A stretch of DNA of 64,000 bases from Paenibacillus aceris (GCF_017874035.1 NZ_JAGGKV010000001.1:792443-856442); one strand, 5' to 3'. Counted from the first letter of the stretch, positions 53,556 to 62,570 are shown. The notes: a model not told the origin generated them from the letters alone. Numbers and translations are program-made.

Positions 53556-54026
53556 ATGTCCAATGATGAAATCATTCTAACTCCCGAAGGATTACGCAGT
53601 TTAGAACAAGAGCTTGAAGAACTTAAAACCGTTAAACGCAAGGAATTGGCAAGCCGTATTAAGACAGCTATCAGCTATGGCGACCTAAAAGAAAACAGCG
53701 AATATCATTCCGCCAAAGAAGAGCAAGGTTTCATGGAAACCAGAGTTATGACGATTGAGAGAATGCTGAAGAAAGCACGTGTTGTAACGAATCTCGATAC
53801 ATCCAAAGTCCAAGTCGGTTCTATCGTCGTACTGAATGATGTAGAGTTTGCCGAGAAAATCGAGTACAAAATCGTCGGTACCTCCGAAGCGGACGTAAAC
53901 GCGAATAAGATTTCTTACGAAAGCCCGCTGGGCATTTCCCTCATGAACAAATCCGTTGGCGATACGATTAGCGTGAATGCCCCAATGGGCGTTATCACCT
54001 ACGAATTGCTTGAAATTCGCGTATAG
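53556..54026 (+). CDS. greA: Transcription elongation factor GreA
   Basis: 156 residues. N-terminal coiled coil (LTPEGLRSLEQELEELKTVK, GDLKENSEYHSAKEEQGFME) with the acidic tip that reaches the RNA polymerase active site, and the C-terminal FKBP-like domain (VGDTISVNAPMGVITYELLE). Rescues backtracked polymerase by stimulating transcript cleavage. Start ATG behind GAGGAGCTG. Confidence 0.96.
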   Translation: MSNDEIILTPEGLRSLEQELEELKTVKRKELASRIKTAISYGDLKENSEYHSAKEEQGFMETRVMTIERMLKKARVVTNLDTSKVQVGSIVVLNDVEFAEKIEYKIVGTSEADVNANKISYESPLGISLMNKSVGDTISVNAPMGVITYELLEIRV

Positions 54027-54043
54027 ATCTGGATGCGCAGCAA

Positions 54044-54087
54044 CAAAAAAGGCATTGTCCATGTTTACCATGGCAATGCCTCTTTTC
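54044..54087. terminator. Bidirectional terminator between greA and racE
   Basis: AAAAAAGGCATTG-CCATG and CATGG-CAATGCCTCTTTT pair with one bulge and have A/T tails on both sides. Confidence 0.9.
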
Positions 54088-54095
54088 ATTAACAC

Positions 54096-54872
54096 TTAAA
54101 CCCCTACGACTCCAAAAATCTTCAACGCCTTCTCCATTTTTTCCAAGTAAGTCGGATCCTCATTCGAGCACATCCATTTGAGCTCGGAATGTCCTCTGCC
54201 AAGCAGCAAATCCCGGTCGCTCAAAAGCTGAATCAGCCGATTCACCGTCCCTGCGCTACCATCCACAATTTGGATATGATCCGGCAAAACCTTTTTTAAT
54301 GCGCGCCGAAAAAAAGGATAATGCGTGCATCCAAGGACAACCGTGCCATACATGCTCAGATCAAATGGCTCCAGCTGGGAATGAAAATAATCGATAATTT
54401 GCTGGCTATCCACATTTAACTGTTCACAGAACTCAACCAAATCCGGCATCGGCAGTGAATCCACCATTCCCATATCATCGATACGGGAAACGAGTTCCCG
54501 ATACTTCGACTGTTTGAGTGTTAGCGGCGTAGCAAGCACAAGCACTCTTTTGCCCGATGAGCGGTTCATGGCAAGCGCCGGCTTTACCGCAGGTTCCATG
54601 CCGATGATCGGCATTTCATACATGTTACGAAGCTCAGCTATCGCAATACTCGTTGCCGTGTTGCAAGCAATAACAAGCGCTTTGACATCTTCCTTGCTGA
54701 TAGTTTCCACTGCTTTTTTCACAAAAGCTAATACTTCGTCTTTAGGTTTCGTTCCGTATGGAACGTGAAGTGTATCCGCGAAATAAAGAAAATCCTCATG
54801 AGGCAACTGCTTCATGGCTTCGTGTAAGACGGAGATTCCGCCTAACCCTGAATCAAAAAAAGCTATTCTCAT
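54096..54872 (-). CDS. racE: Glutamate racemase
   Basis: 258 residues. Supplies D-glutamate for peptidoglycan (and poly-glutamate in some bacilli). The two catalytic cysteines are in ACNTATS and GCTHYPF; the N-terminus has FFDSGLGGISVL and the phosphate-like loop VPYGTKP. MurI and RacE are the same family; I use racE following Bacillus use. Its gene is 31 bp downstream of a Cof-type phosphatase. Confidence 0.95.
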   Translation of the reverse strand: MRIAFFDSGLGGISVLHEAMKQLPHEDFLYFADTLHVPYGTKPKDEVLAFVKKAVETISKEDVKALVIACNTATSIAIAELRNMYEMPIIGMEPAVKPALAMNRSSGKRVLVLATPLTLKQSKYRELVSRIDDMGMVDSLPMPDLVEFCEQLNVDSQQIIDYFHSQLEPFDLSMYGTVVLGCTHYPFFRRALKKVLPDHIQIVDGSAGTVNRLIQLLSDRDLLLGRGHSELKWMCSNEDPTYLEKMEKALKIFGVVGV

Positions 54873-54903
54873 TTGTATTCACCCTGATCTTGTTCTATCA
54901 CTG

Positions 54904-55674
54904 CTATAGTAATCCTACGGCTATAAGTCCGTTACGTACGCCATCTTCATCCACATGTGTCGTTACATGATCTGCATAAGGAAGTAAATCCTTGTGGGAA
55001 TTTCCCATTGCGATTCCCATGCCAACATAGGAAAGCATTTCCATATCATTTAATCCATCCCCAAATGCTACCGCTTCTTCCGGTTTCAAACCTACGAGCT
55101 CAAGCAATGCGGCAATCCCTTGGGCTTTCGACCCCCCTGCCGGCAAAACATCCATTGCATGCTGATGCCAGCGAATGAGTTTTAGCTCGGATTGGAGTTC
55201 TTCATACAAATGCTCATCCGTATCTTCACAATGCAGGAATATTTGATAAATATCGTTCGTTTTCCAGAAATGCGGGTCATAGCCAGGCAAATCGACCTTC
55301 AACGACGAAACAGAACCGGTAACGAATGGATGATCCTCTGAATCTGTGAAAAACTGATGCTCCCCTTCAAATACGAGGGAATGCTTATGCTTCGCGGCTA
55401 ATTTTACCAATGCTTCAATACTGCTTTTGGCGATGATACGTCGATAGAGGGGCTCCCCCCGATACACGGCATATCCCCCGTTTAAACATACATAGGAATC
55501 GATTCCGAGCTGTTCGGCCAGGGGCTTAATGAAATAAGGGGCTCGTCCGGTGGCTATGACGGGTTCAATACCTTGCTGCTTTAATTGATGAATGGCTGTT
55601 ACTGTGGAAGCAGGAACCTGCTTTTCCTCATTGACAAGCGTACCGTCGATATCAAAAAACACAATTTTATACAC
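54904..55674 (-). CDS. Cof-type HAD phosphatase
   Basis: 256 residues, haloacid dehalogenase superfamily with type IIB cap. Motif I FFDIDGTLV (nucleophile Asp), motif II VIATGR, catalytic Lys in GGSKAQGI, motif IV AVAFGDGLNDMEML. Dephosphorylates sugar phosphates or flavin precursors in relatives; substrate here unknown. It precedes racE. Confidence 0.9.
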   Translation of the reverse strand: MYKIVFFDIDGTLVNEEKQVPASTVTAIHQLKQQGIEPVIATGRAPYFIKPLAEQLGIDSYVCLNGGYAVYRGEPLYRRIIAKSSIEALVKLAAKHKHSLVFEGEHQFFTDSEDHPFVTGSVSSLKVDLPGYDPHFWKTNDIYQIFLHCEDTDEHLYEELQSELKLIRWHQHAMDVLPAGGSKAQGIAALLELVGLKPEEAVAFGDGLNDMEMLSYVGMGIAMGNSHKDLLPYADHVTTHVDEDGVRNGLIAVGLL

Positions 55675-55764
55675 AGTAGGGTCTCCTTTGCATTTGGAGG
55701 CAGCAGTCGCTGCCAGCCTTCTCTCTTTCTCTCATTAAACACCAAAAAGAGATAAAAAACAAAG

Positions 55765-55791
55765 AAAAAGAGAATCCCCCTGGCTTCTCTT
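55765..55791 (-). terminator. Intrinsic terminator of the ClpP-like gene
   Basis: On the complement, AAGAGAAGCC and GGATTCTCTT-type arms pair around AGGG and are followed by TTTC. Short but well placed 9 bp after the stop codon. Confidence 0.65.
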
Positions 55792-55799
55792 CCCATTTC

Positions 55800-56330
55800 C
55801 TATACAATTTCGTCAATCACACCGTGCGTTAATGCCTCGTCAGGACTCATGTACCAATTCCGCTGATGTTCCTGAACTCGCAGGATCTCATCGAGGCTCA
55901 ATTTTGTTTTTGATAGAAGGTACTCATCATAGATATTTTGCAGTCTCTGCGTTTCATCCACCCGGTTCTTCAAATATTCCAAATGTCCGTCAATATGCGT
56001 GGATACTGCATGATACATAAATGTGCTCAGCCTTCCCGCATATCTTTTGTGACCACTTACTGCAATCAGCAAACTCATGCTGGCAGCTAGTCCATATACA
56101 TAGGTATGCACCGGCGTCTTACTGTTTTCAATCACATTAATCAGGCCCAAGCCGTCATAGACGCTCCCACCATTGCTATTAATAATAACGTCGATGGGCA
56201 CGCGTTTGAAATCTTTTTCCTTCTTATCTTTGTCATCATCAAATTGATTAATTTTCATGATTTGCTCGACAATGGTTTTCACAGAGCTTTTATTTATGCC
56301 ATCAAATAGATACAAGGTTCTTTCATTCAT
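55800..56330 (-). CDS. ClpP-like serine peptidase
   Basis: 176 residues. Family signs: INSNGGSVYDGLGLINVI, GLAASMSLLIAVSGHKRY with the catalytic Ser, and FMYHAVSTHIDG with the catalytic His; the C-terminus has YMSPDEALTHGVIDEIV. It differs from housekeeping ClpP (about 195 residues, GxASM MPSSxIMIHQP) and is nearer the paralogue/phage-type group, so partnership with a Clp ATPase is uncertain. Start ATG 56330 behind AGGAGG at 7 bp; an upstream extension of 29 codons lacks a ribosome site. Confidence 0.85.
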   Translation of the reverse strand: MNERTLYLFDGINKSSVKTIVEQIMKINQFDDDKDKKEKDFKRVPIDVIINSNGGSVYDGLGLINVIENSKTPVHTYVYGLAASMSLLIAVSGHKRYAGRLSTFMYHAVSTHIDGHLEYLKNRVDETQRLQNIYDEYLLSKTKLSLDEILRVQEHQRNWYMSPDEALTHGVIDEIV

Positions 56331-56446
56331 AGAAATGCCTCCTGTCCTATAGCCTATTGATACAGTTAGTCTATTCCCGACAGAAGGACTTTGTAACTCT
56401 TTTGCTTGTTTTTGCAAATTTTTGGGCTTGATGAGGCTATGAAAAC

Positions 56447-58447
56447 CTATTCTTCCCAGCTTTCCGATAGCCGGACAGTGAAAAGGGAACCAATACCCAG
56501 CTCCGAATCAACCGTTACAGTACCGCGATGAGCTTCTACAATTTCTTTCACAATGGAAAGCCCCAGACCGGTTCCGCCGATTTTCCTGCGATCCGAGTTA
56601 TCCACACGGTAAAATCGTGTAAACAATTTATCGATGGCGTCGACCGGTATTCCCAAGCCATAATCTTGAATTTGAATGGAAACGGCGCCGTCCGCTCTCT
56701 CCACTGTCACGTCAATCTTCGTTTTGCCTGGGGAATACTTGATAGCATTGGAAATGAGATTATGAAACACCTGCATCAACCGCTCTTCATCCCCGTAAAT
56801 AAGAGCCTCTTCCGCGAGAACATGGAGCTCTATTTCATGATCATCTTTCCCCTGCCACTGTTCCACGATTTCTCGCAGCAAATGCGCCGCATTCAACGTT
56901 TGAAAATGAAATGCTTGGCGGCCGGAGTCCAATCGCTGCAAGTCAAGGAAATCATTGATTAAGTTTGACAGCCGCAGGGACTCCTTATGGATCGTCTCCA
57001 CATACTTGACTCGCTTGTCCTCCGCGACACTGCGAGTCGCCAAAATTTCAATAAAGCCCATGATCGAAGACAGCGGCGTCCGGATTTCGTGGGAAATGAT
57101 GGAGACAAATTCATTTTTCATCTCATCCATCCGCTCTTCCTCCGTACGGTCCCGGAATCCGAACAGATGTCCCCGAAGCGTGTCTGCGCCCTCGTCAAAA
57201 ATCGGATTTACGTAGCATTCATAGTGCTTCAGTTCACCTGTCAGCGACACTCTTGAAATCCTTTTCAGAAATGGCGGAATGCTCTGATTGAAATACGCTT
57301 CAATAACTTCATTGAATGCGGCGCCTGAAGCACGCATGCCTTGGCAATACGACGATATGTGATCCCCTTGGCTGATCGGATGTTCAAAAAAAACCTCCAC
57401 ACGACGGTTTGCAAAGATGACTCTGCCTGCTGTATCACACATGACAGTGGCTTCATGGCTGGACTCCAGCATCTGTTCGATAATCGTGTTCTGTTCGGAA
57501 ATGATGCGCTCCGCTTGCTGGCTTTCCCCCAGAAGCTCTTTATAGTTATATTCGCTTTCTTTGACCTTTCGGAAGAGATCGGCCATCCTCAAATACATTT
57601 TCGTAAACTCATAAATCATCCCTGCCAGCACTACATTCGAACAAACGAAGGAATTCCATTTCGCCACATACCAGCCTACACTGAACCGCCCGCCGCCGCA
57701 AAGGACAATGAGCACATCCAACATTAGTGCAAGAATAGCAATACACAGCCAAGTTGAAGTTACTGTTTTTGCTCTGGTTTTAAAATAGAAAACCAGTAAA
57801 GTGATGAACGTAAGCAGCACGATCGGAACCCCAACAAACCTAATAAATGCGGGAGACAACTTACCCTGCGACAAAACAGTAGGCAAATGCTCAATGTAAT
57901 GTGTCGTTACATATGTACATATTGACACCAATACAATTATCCCGATGAATGTATACCAGCCTGCCAGCTTAGCCTTTCGAGCGCTATAACGAACATCGCC
58001 ATATTTCGAATCGAGTCGCAAATACAGCAGGATGGCGAGAGGAAACCCCAAGTGCCAAAGCGCATACACCCATACCGACGTTTGTGGACCCGAGTTGAAC
58101 AACCCATTTTCAGCAAATACGCGAGGAAACGCAAGAATATAAACCAAACTCATCCCGGCCGAGAACAAATAAGCGGCGAACAACGCAAGGACTGCGGGTG
58201 CGCGGGAGATTTTGAACTGACTATAAATCACGTATGCCGTGATAAGTTCAAAACAAACGACCGTGGAGAAGACCGCTGGCTGAAAAGCTTGCATCTCTCC
58301 CAACTGAACGCGAACAAACGGTACGCAAATGAATGAAATGAGGGTGACGATAGCCCCGATGATAAAAGCAAAGCGACGCTGTGCGGGATTAGACTGCATA
58401 GTTAATAAATTGTACACCGAAGAAGGTGCAGATTGCTGATGACTCAT
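56447..58447 (-). CDS. Multi-helix membrane sensor histidine kinase with PAS domain
   Basis: 666 residues. Seven to eight membrane helices in the first 280 residues without a large external loop, a coiled coil, PAS domain at about 320-440 (VMCDTAGRVIFANRRVEVFF ... GHLFGFRDRTEEERM), HisKA with His453 (SIISHEIRTPLSSIMGFIEI), and HATPase (NLISNAIKYSPGK, QDYGLGIPVDAIDKLFTRFY, GTGLGLSIVKEIVEAH). Start ATG behind GGGGG at 6 bp. No response regulator adjacent. The helical input domain suggests it senses a membrane-associated or intramembrane signal. Confidence 0.9.
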   Translation of the reverse strand: MSHQQSAPSSVYNLLTMQSNPAQRRFAFIIGAIVTLISFICVPFVRVQLGEMQAFQPAVFSTVVCFELITAYVIYSQFKISRAPAVLALFAAYLFSAGMSLVYILAFPRVFAENGLFNSGPQTSVWVYALWHLGFPLAILLYLRLDSKYGDVRYSARKAKLAGWYTFIGIIVLVSICTYVTTHYIEHLPTVLSQGKLSPAFIRFVGVPIVLLTFITLLVFYFKTRAKTVTSTWLCIAILALMLDVLIVLCGGGRFSVGWYVAKWNSFVCSNVVLAGMIYEFTKMYLRMADLFRKVKESEYNYKELLGESQQAERIISEQNTIIEQMLESSHEATVMCDTAGRVIFANRRVEVFFEHPISQGDHISSYCQGMRASGAAFNEVIEAYFNQSIPPFLKRISRVSLTGELKHYECYVNPIFDEGADTLRGHLFGFRDRTEEERMDEMKNEFVSIISHEIRTPLSSIMGFIEILATRSVAEDKRVKYVETIHKESLRLSNLINDFLDLQRLDSGRQAFHFQTLNAAHLLREIVEQWQGKDDHEIELHVLAEEALIYGDEERLMQVFHNLISNAIKYSPGKTKIDVTVERADGAVSIQIQDYGLGIPVDAIDKLFTRFYRVDNSDRRKIGGTGLGLSIVKEIVEAHRGTVTVDSELGIGSLFTVRLSESWEE

Positions 58448-58514
58448 GATGATCCCCCGCAAATTGTTATCCGTTTCTCACAGACTTCGACAAGGCTCTA
58501 CATTTTCCTTCTGA

Positions 58515-58556
58515 CAAAAGAAAGCCTCACTTCTTATTGTTGCAAGAAGTGAGGCA
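58515..58556 (-). terminator. Intrinsic terminator of lactonase-ATL operon
   Basis: On the complement, GCCTCACTTCTTG and TAAGAAGTGAGGC pair around CAACAA and are followed by TTTCTTTT. Confidence 0.9.
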
Positions 58557-58570
58557 GCTTATGTTGCATC

Positions 58571-58888
58571 TTAACTATTTTCTTCCATGGGAACTTGGTA
58601 GTGGTCAAGCGAAATCAACCGATCCTCCAAGAGATGAACGCCTTCTGCTTGCAAAAGAAAGCTTTGCAGTTGGGACCCTTCGTCATCTGCGATCGCAATT
58701 TCGCCTTTTGCATTAACAACTCTATGCCAGGGCAGCTTATGCTTCTTGCTCATGGCATGCAAAATCCGCACAACCTGCCGGGCTCCTCTAGGGCTCCCCG
58801 CAAGCCTGGCAACTTGTCCGTAGGTCATCACTTTTCCTTCAGGAATAGCACGAATAATCTCGATAACTCGCTCCGTGTACGGTGTCAT
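58571..58888 (-). CDS. Alkyltransferase-like DNA repair protein (ATL)
   Basis: 105 residues, MGMT DNA-binding domain only: TERVIEIIRAIPEGKVMTYG, AGSPRGARQVVRIL and PWHRVVNAKGEI. The active-site PCHR of O6-methylguanine methyltransferase is PWHR here (Trp54), which defines ATL proteins: they bind O6-alkylguanine and flag it for nucleotide excision repair without repairing it. Start ATG 58888 overlaps the stop of the lactonase gene (ATGA), so the two are coupled; the functional link between them is unclear. Confidence 0.92.
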   Translation of the reverse strand: MTPYTERVIEIIRAIPEGKVMTYGQVARLAGSPRGARQVVRILHAMSKKHKLPWHRVVNAKGEIAIADDEGSQLQSFLLQAEGVHLLEDRLISLDHYQVPMEENS

Positions 58889-59973
58889 TCTACGACAGCA
58901 AACTTGATGCACACCGGTTTGGATAGCTTCAATACGCTTCCTGTAGGCACAAGTTTCCCGGTTTCAGCATTTCTTGCAAACGATACAATGTTATCGGAAT
59001 CTTTGTTTGCTACCAAAAGGTGAGCCCCATCCGGCGAAATCGCAAAATTGCGCGGATGCTGCCCCAGCGTAGGCGCATATTCTACAGGGATCAATTTACC
59101 TGTAGCAGCATCAATGGCGTACACGACAATGCTGTCATGGCCGCGATTGGAGCCATAGAGGTACCTGCCGTCAGGAGAAACATGAATATCCGCGCAAGCA
59201 TTTTCGCCATCGAACGCGTCAGGCAATGTGGAGATCGTTTGAATCTCAGCAAGCTCTCCCTTCTCCTCATCGTAGCTGAATGCCGTTACCGTGGAACCAA
59301 GTTCATTGATCACATAGCCGTACTTATAGGACGGGTGGAAGGCAAAGTGCCGCGGACCTGACCCGGGAGCAACTGACACTTCGCCATGAGGATGCAGCTT
59401 TTGGGCAGTAAGATCGAGCTTGTACAGCTTAATTTTATCCAATCCTAAATCGCATACGCCGACATAAGTATTCGTACGATCCAAGAAAACGGAATGAGCG
59501 CGCGGTCTATCCTGTACTTGCAGAACGCTTGCGCCTTTATGCTGCTGTATATCAGCACTTTGACCAATACGTCCATCCGCTAATACAGGTGACAATCCTA
59601 CCATGCCCCCATGATAGCTTGAAACCATAATTACTTGGTTCGTATGATCAAGCTGAATATGGCAAGTTGTCATGGGAAGCGTAATCTCATTGTTCAAAAG
59701 GGCTAATTTCCCCGATGTCTTGTCGATGTCATAAGAGGCTGCCGCCCCACAGCGTTGACCGTTCGCGTCAACCCCCTCCGATAAGGCATACAGCCTCCAA
59801 TTTTCCTGATCGACAGCAAGAAACGTTGGATTTTGCAAGCCATCTACCTCGTGAATGACTTCCAGACTTCCATTGTTCTCTCCATAATGACAGGTATACA
59901 CCCCAGGATTGACGGAATCCGCGTACGAACCTATAAATGCTACTATTTTTTGGTGCTTTGTCAAAATAACCAT
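58885..59973 (-). CDS. Lactonase family protein (6-phosphogluconolactonase-like beta-propeller)
   Basis: 362 residues, seven-bladed propeller of the YbhE/YkgB type. Motifs: FIGSYADSVNPGVYTCHYGE, NPTFLAVDQENWRLYALSEG, GSGPRHFAFHPSYKYGYVIN, ADIHVSPDGRYLYGSNRGHD and HPRNFAISPDGAHLLVANKD. Hydrolyses 6-phosphogluconolactone or muconolactone-like lactones. The listed ATG directly abuts the AAGGGG ribosome site, so the TTG at codon 4 (59964) is the more likely start. Operon with the ATL gene. Confidence 0.88.
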   Translation of the reverse strand: MVILTKHQKIVAFIGSYADSVNPGVYTCHYGENNGSLEVIHEVDGLQNPTFLAVDQENWRLYALSEGVDANGQRCGAAASYDIDKTSGKLALLNNEITLPMTTCHIQLDHTNQVIMVSSYHGGMVGLSPVLADGRIGQSADIQQHKGASVLQVQDRPRAHSVFLDRTNTYVGVCDLGLDKIKLYKLDLTAQKLHPHGEVSVAPGSGPRHFAFHPSYKYGYVINELGSTVTAFSYDEEKGELAEIQTISTLPDAFDGENACADIHVSPDGRYLYGSNRGHDSIVVYAIDAATGKLIPVEYAPTLGQHPRNFAISPDGAHLLVANKDSDNIVSFARNAETGKLVPTGSVLKLSKPVCIKFAVVE

Positions 59974-60034
59974 CCCCTTCTTTCAATTTCCTACGTGCAT
60001 TATCTCAAATCCGATTCTAAGGAGCAATATGTGT

Positions 60035-60646
60035 TTAGGATACAACTGGCGACAGCGGAACCGTCCCGATTCCATAAAAAAATAAATGCACCATCTCCTC
60101 GATCAGCACATCCATATTGCCATGCTGCTCCGCGTAATCGAGCATCGTGTCTGCCTGGTTAGTCAGCATTTGCATATACATCATGATCGTGGACGTAGAG
60201 AGCTTCTCGGTAATCTCCCCATTTTTCTTGCCGTCTTCAATAAGCCGGGTGACGAGTGGAACGCCTTTTGCCATATATTCTTCTCGAACGAAGCGCGTCA
60301 ATTCCGGATCATCCTGCCAGATCTGCTTCATCACCTGCAGCCCGAAGGTTTTGGACGATTGCTTTTTCTGAAAAATGATGTATTCCATCTTCTCTTTCAA
60401 CGTATGCCCGCCTGCAAGAAATTCTTCGAATTCCTTGAGCGTTTTGCGGATATAGTCCATGATTACTTCCCGGACCAACGCTTCCTTACTGCCATAATAG
60501 TTATAAATCGTTACCTGCGACACACCGGCTTGTTCGGCAATCTCGGCAATTTTCATTTTTTTGGGATCGGTCGTTCCGAGTAAGTGCAGCGTTGCTTGCA
60601 TAATGTTTTCTTTTTTTTGCTGGGCTCTTTTTTCAAAACCGTTCAT
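60035..60646 (-). CDS. TetR-family repressor of the divergent ABC exporter
   Basis: 203 residues. N-terminal helix-turn-helix at about 12-60 (ENIMQATLHLLGTTDPKKMK, IAEIAEQAGVSQVTIYNYYG, SKEALVREVI) with the typical TIYNYYGSKE recognition region; variable all-helical ligand domain. It is divergent from the ABC transporter, and two equal 26-bp inverted repeats lie in the 146-bp gap, one on each promoter, so control of the transporter and of itself is likely. The inducer is unknown. Confidence 0.9.
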   Translation of the reverse strand: MNGFEKRAQQKKENIMQATLHLLGTTDPKKMKIAEIAEQAGVSQVTIYNYYGSKEALVREVIMDYIRKTLKEFEEFLAGGHTLKEKMEYIIFQKKQSSKTFGLQVMKQIWQDDPELTRFVREEYMAKGVPLVTRLIEDGKKNGEITEKLSTSTIMMYMQMLTNQADTMLDYAEQHGNMDVLIEEMVHLFFYGIGTVPLSPVVS

Positions 60647-60671
60647 TCACATCACCTGTAATTTGGAATAA

Positions 60672-60697
60672 TGAAATTATAGCACATTTATATTTCA
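60672..60697. promoter_or_regulatory. Putative TetR operator 1 (tetR promoter)
   Basis: TGAAAT-N14-ATTTCA, 26 bp, overlapping an extended -10 box (TGCTATAAT on the complement, 60684-60676) of the tetR gene. Matches site 2 in length and ends. Confidence 0.6.
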
Positions 60698-60703
60698 AAA
60701 GTA

Positions 60704-60732
60704 TTGACGGAGCGTTTGTAGAGGAGTAACAT
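60704..60732 (+). promoter_or_regulatory. Promoter of the ABC exporter operon
   Basis: TTGACG (60704-60709) and TAACAT (60727-60732) with 17 bp between. Operator 2 begins 6 bp downstream of the -10, at the predicted transcription start. Confidence 0.6.
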
Positions 60733-60738
60733 GAGTTT

Positions 60739-60764
60739 TGAAATCATTTTGATTTGATATTTCA
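60739..60764. promoter_or_regulatory. Putative TetR operator 2 (ABC promoter)
   Basis: TGAAAT-N14-ATTTCA, 26 bp, with extended partial symmetry TGAAATCA / TGATATTTCA. It lies between the promoter and the ATPase start codon. Confidence 0.6.
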
Positions 60765-60792
60765 TAACTTTAACTTTCGGAGGTGGCCGCGC

Positions 60793-61683
60793 ATGTTGAC
60801 CGTTCAGCATCTGACCAAAACATTCCCGAACGGGAAAGGCATATTCGATGTATCTTTTTCGGTCAAAAAAGGCGAGGTTTTCGGATTTCTCGGCCCAAAT
60901 GGCGCCGGTAATTCAACGACGATTCGGCATATCATGGGCTTCATGAAGCCTGATAAGGGATCTGTAACGGTTGGCGGGCTGGACACGTGGACACAGCAAG
61001 GAACAGTTCAAACCTATCTCGGATATTTACCTGGCGAAATTGCTTTTATTGAAGGCATGACCGGGAAAACGTTTCTTGATTTCATGGCTGAAATGCAAGG
61101 CCTGAAACAAGCTGGACGGCGGGAAGAGCTCATCGAGCGGTTTCAATTCGATGTGAAAACCCCGATCCGCAAAATGTCTAAAGGCATGAAGCAAAAAGTC
61201 GGCATCGTCGCCGCTTTCATGCACCAGCCGGAGGTTATTATTCTGGATGAGCCGACATCCGGTCTGGATCCGCTCATGCAGAAGGTGTTTATCAACCTCG
61301 TGCTGGAGGAAAAGGCTCGCGGCACTACCTTCCTGATGTCGTCCCACAGCTTTCCCGAAATCGAGCGGACCTGCGATCGCGCGGCGATTATTAAAGACGG
61401 TGCGATCCTCACCGTCAAAGACATTCATGAGCTGCAGTCGATGCAGCGGAAATTGTTCGAAGTAACTTTCGAAAAAGCGGCAGATGCGGAAGCCTTTGCT
61501 AAGACGTCCGGTCTAGCGATCGAATCTCGCGAAGGCAGCCGGGTACGGGTGGCTGTGCAAGGAGCGTACGCTCTCTTTTTGGCGGAAACGTCGAAGTACG
61601 CGATTCGAAATCTGGACGTATTCACGCAAAGTCTCGAAGACGTGTTCATGAACTACTACGACCGGAAGGGGTCTTTACAATGA
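60793..61683 (+). CDS. ABC exporter ATPase with altered Walker A
   Basis: 296 residues, drug/bacitracin-type exporter ATPase. Signature MSKGMKQKVGIVAAFM, Walker B VIILDEPTSGLDPL and H-loop MSSHSFPEIE are normal. Walker A reads GPNGAGNSTTIRH: the essential Lys is Asn (codon AAT at 60909-60911). This should abolish ATP hydrolysis, unless it is a sequencing error or a recent mutation. Start ATG 60793 behind GGAGGTGG. The stop overlaps the permease start by 4 bp. TetR-type repressor and paired operators upstream. Confidence 0.9.
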   Translation: MLTVQHLTKTFPNGKGIFDVSFSVKKGEVFGFLGPNGAGNSTTIRHIMGFMKPDKGSVTVGGLDTWTQQGTVQTYLGYLPGEIAFIEGMTGKTFLDFMAEMQGLKQAGRREELIERFQFDVKTPIRKMSKGMKQKVGIVAAFMHQPEVIILDEPTSGLDPLMQKVFINLVLEEKARGTTFLMSSHSFPEIERTCDRAAIIKDGAILTVKDIHELQSMQRKLFEVTFEKAADAEAFAKTSGLAIESREGSRVRVAVQGAYALFLAETSKYAIRNLDVFTQSLEDVFMNYYDRKGSLQ

Positions 61684-62492
61684 ATGCCGCGTTGTATAAA
61701 CATATGATGAAGATTCATTTCAGAGGAATGATGAATTATGCGTTCGGTTCGGCTTTTTACATCTTGCTCATGTTTTGGTTGTTTCCTAGCTTCGCGGGCA
61801 ATAATGAAGCGCTGAATGATTTGATTAAATCCCTGCCGTCCAGCATTACAAGTGCTTTTAACTTGGGCAGCGGCTTTGGGACTGTAGAGGGCTTCATCTC
61901 CGGCGAATATTACGGCTTGCTGCTCGTACTGATCGTCGCCATTTTCTGCATTCTGTTCTCCACACAGCTGATGGCGAAACTAGTTGACCAAGGTGCGATG
62001 GCCTATTTGCTCGCGACGCCGACCACTCGCGGCAAAGTGGCTTTGACGCAGGCGATTGTATTGGTATCAGGGCTGGTGACGATCATGGCCGTGACAACGT
62101 TGTGCGGTTTTGCGGGGTATGCGTTGTTCATCGGTGATTTGAGCGCCTTCCATGGCGCGTCATATTTGCGGATGAACCTGGCTGCCTTGCTGCTGTTCTT
62201 CGCCGTCGGCGGCATTGCCTTTCTCGTCTCGTCCTTTGCGAATGATGAGAAAAAAGCATTAGGCATCTCGGCGATATTGACTTTTGGGTTTTTCTCTTTG
62301 GATTTTATCGGCAAACTAAGCGAGAAAATCGATTGGCTGCGCAGATTGACCTACTTCTCACTCTACGATCCGAGCGGGATCATCACCGGCAAGGCGGAGA
62401 TTGGGCTTGCTTGGACGATTTTGGTTGTGATTGGCGTCGTTGCGTTTGCAGCAGGCGTCGTGGTGTTTCGTCGACGGGATTTGCCGTTGTAA
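61680..62492 (+). CDS. ABC-2 type exporter permease
   Basis: 270 residues with six membrane helices (for example YAFGSAFYILLMFWLFPSFA, YYGLLLVLIVAIFCILFSTQ, WTILVVIGVVAFAAGVVVFR). Typical partner of a single-domain ATPase in drug or antibiotic efflux; contains the conserved LVDQGAMAYLLATPTTRGKV region after helix 2. Translationally coupled to the ATPase by a 4-bp overlap. Substrate unknown. No terminator directly follows; the next 350 bp are repeat elements. Confidence 0.87.
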   Translation: MNAALYKHMMKIHFRGMMNYAFGSAFYILLMFWLFPSFAGNNEALNDLIKSLPSSITSAFNLGSGFGTVEGFISGEYYGLLLVLIVAIFCILFSTQLMAKLVDQGAMAYLLATPTTRGKVALTQAIVLVSGLVTIMAVTTLCGFAGYALFIGDLSAFHGASYLRMNLAALLLFFAVGGIAFLVSSFANDEKKALGISAILTFGFFSLDFIGKLSEKIDWLRRLTYFSLYDPSGIITGKAEIGLAWTILVVIGVVAFAAGVVVFRRRDLPL

Positions 62493-62570
62493 TCGCGATG
62501 GGTTGAGGGGAACCCATTACAGGAGCTATGGGACCTGAGCCTCCTTTAGCTTAAGGGCTTAGAGAACTCA

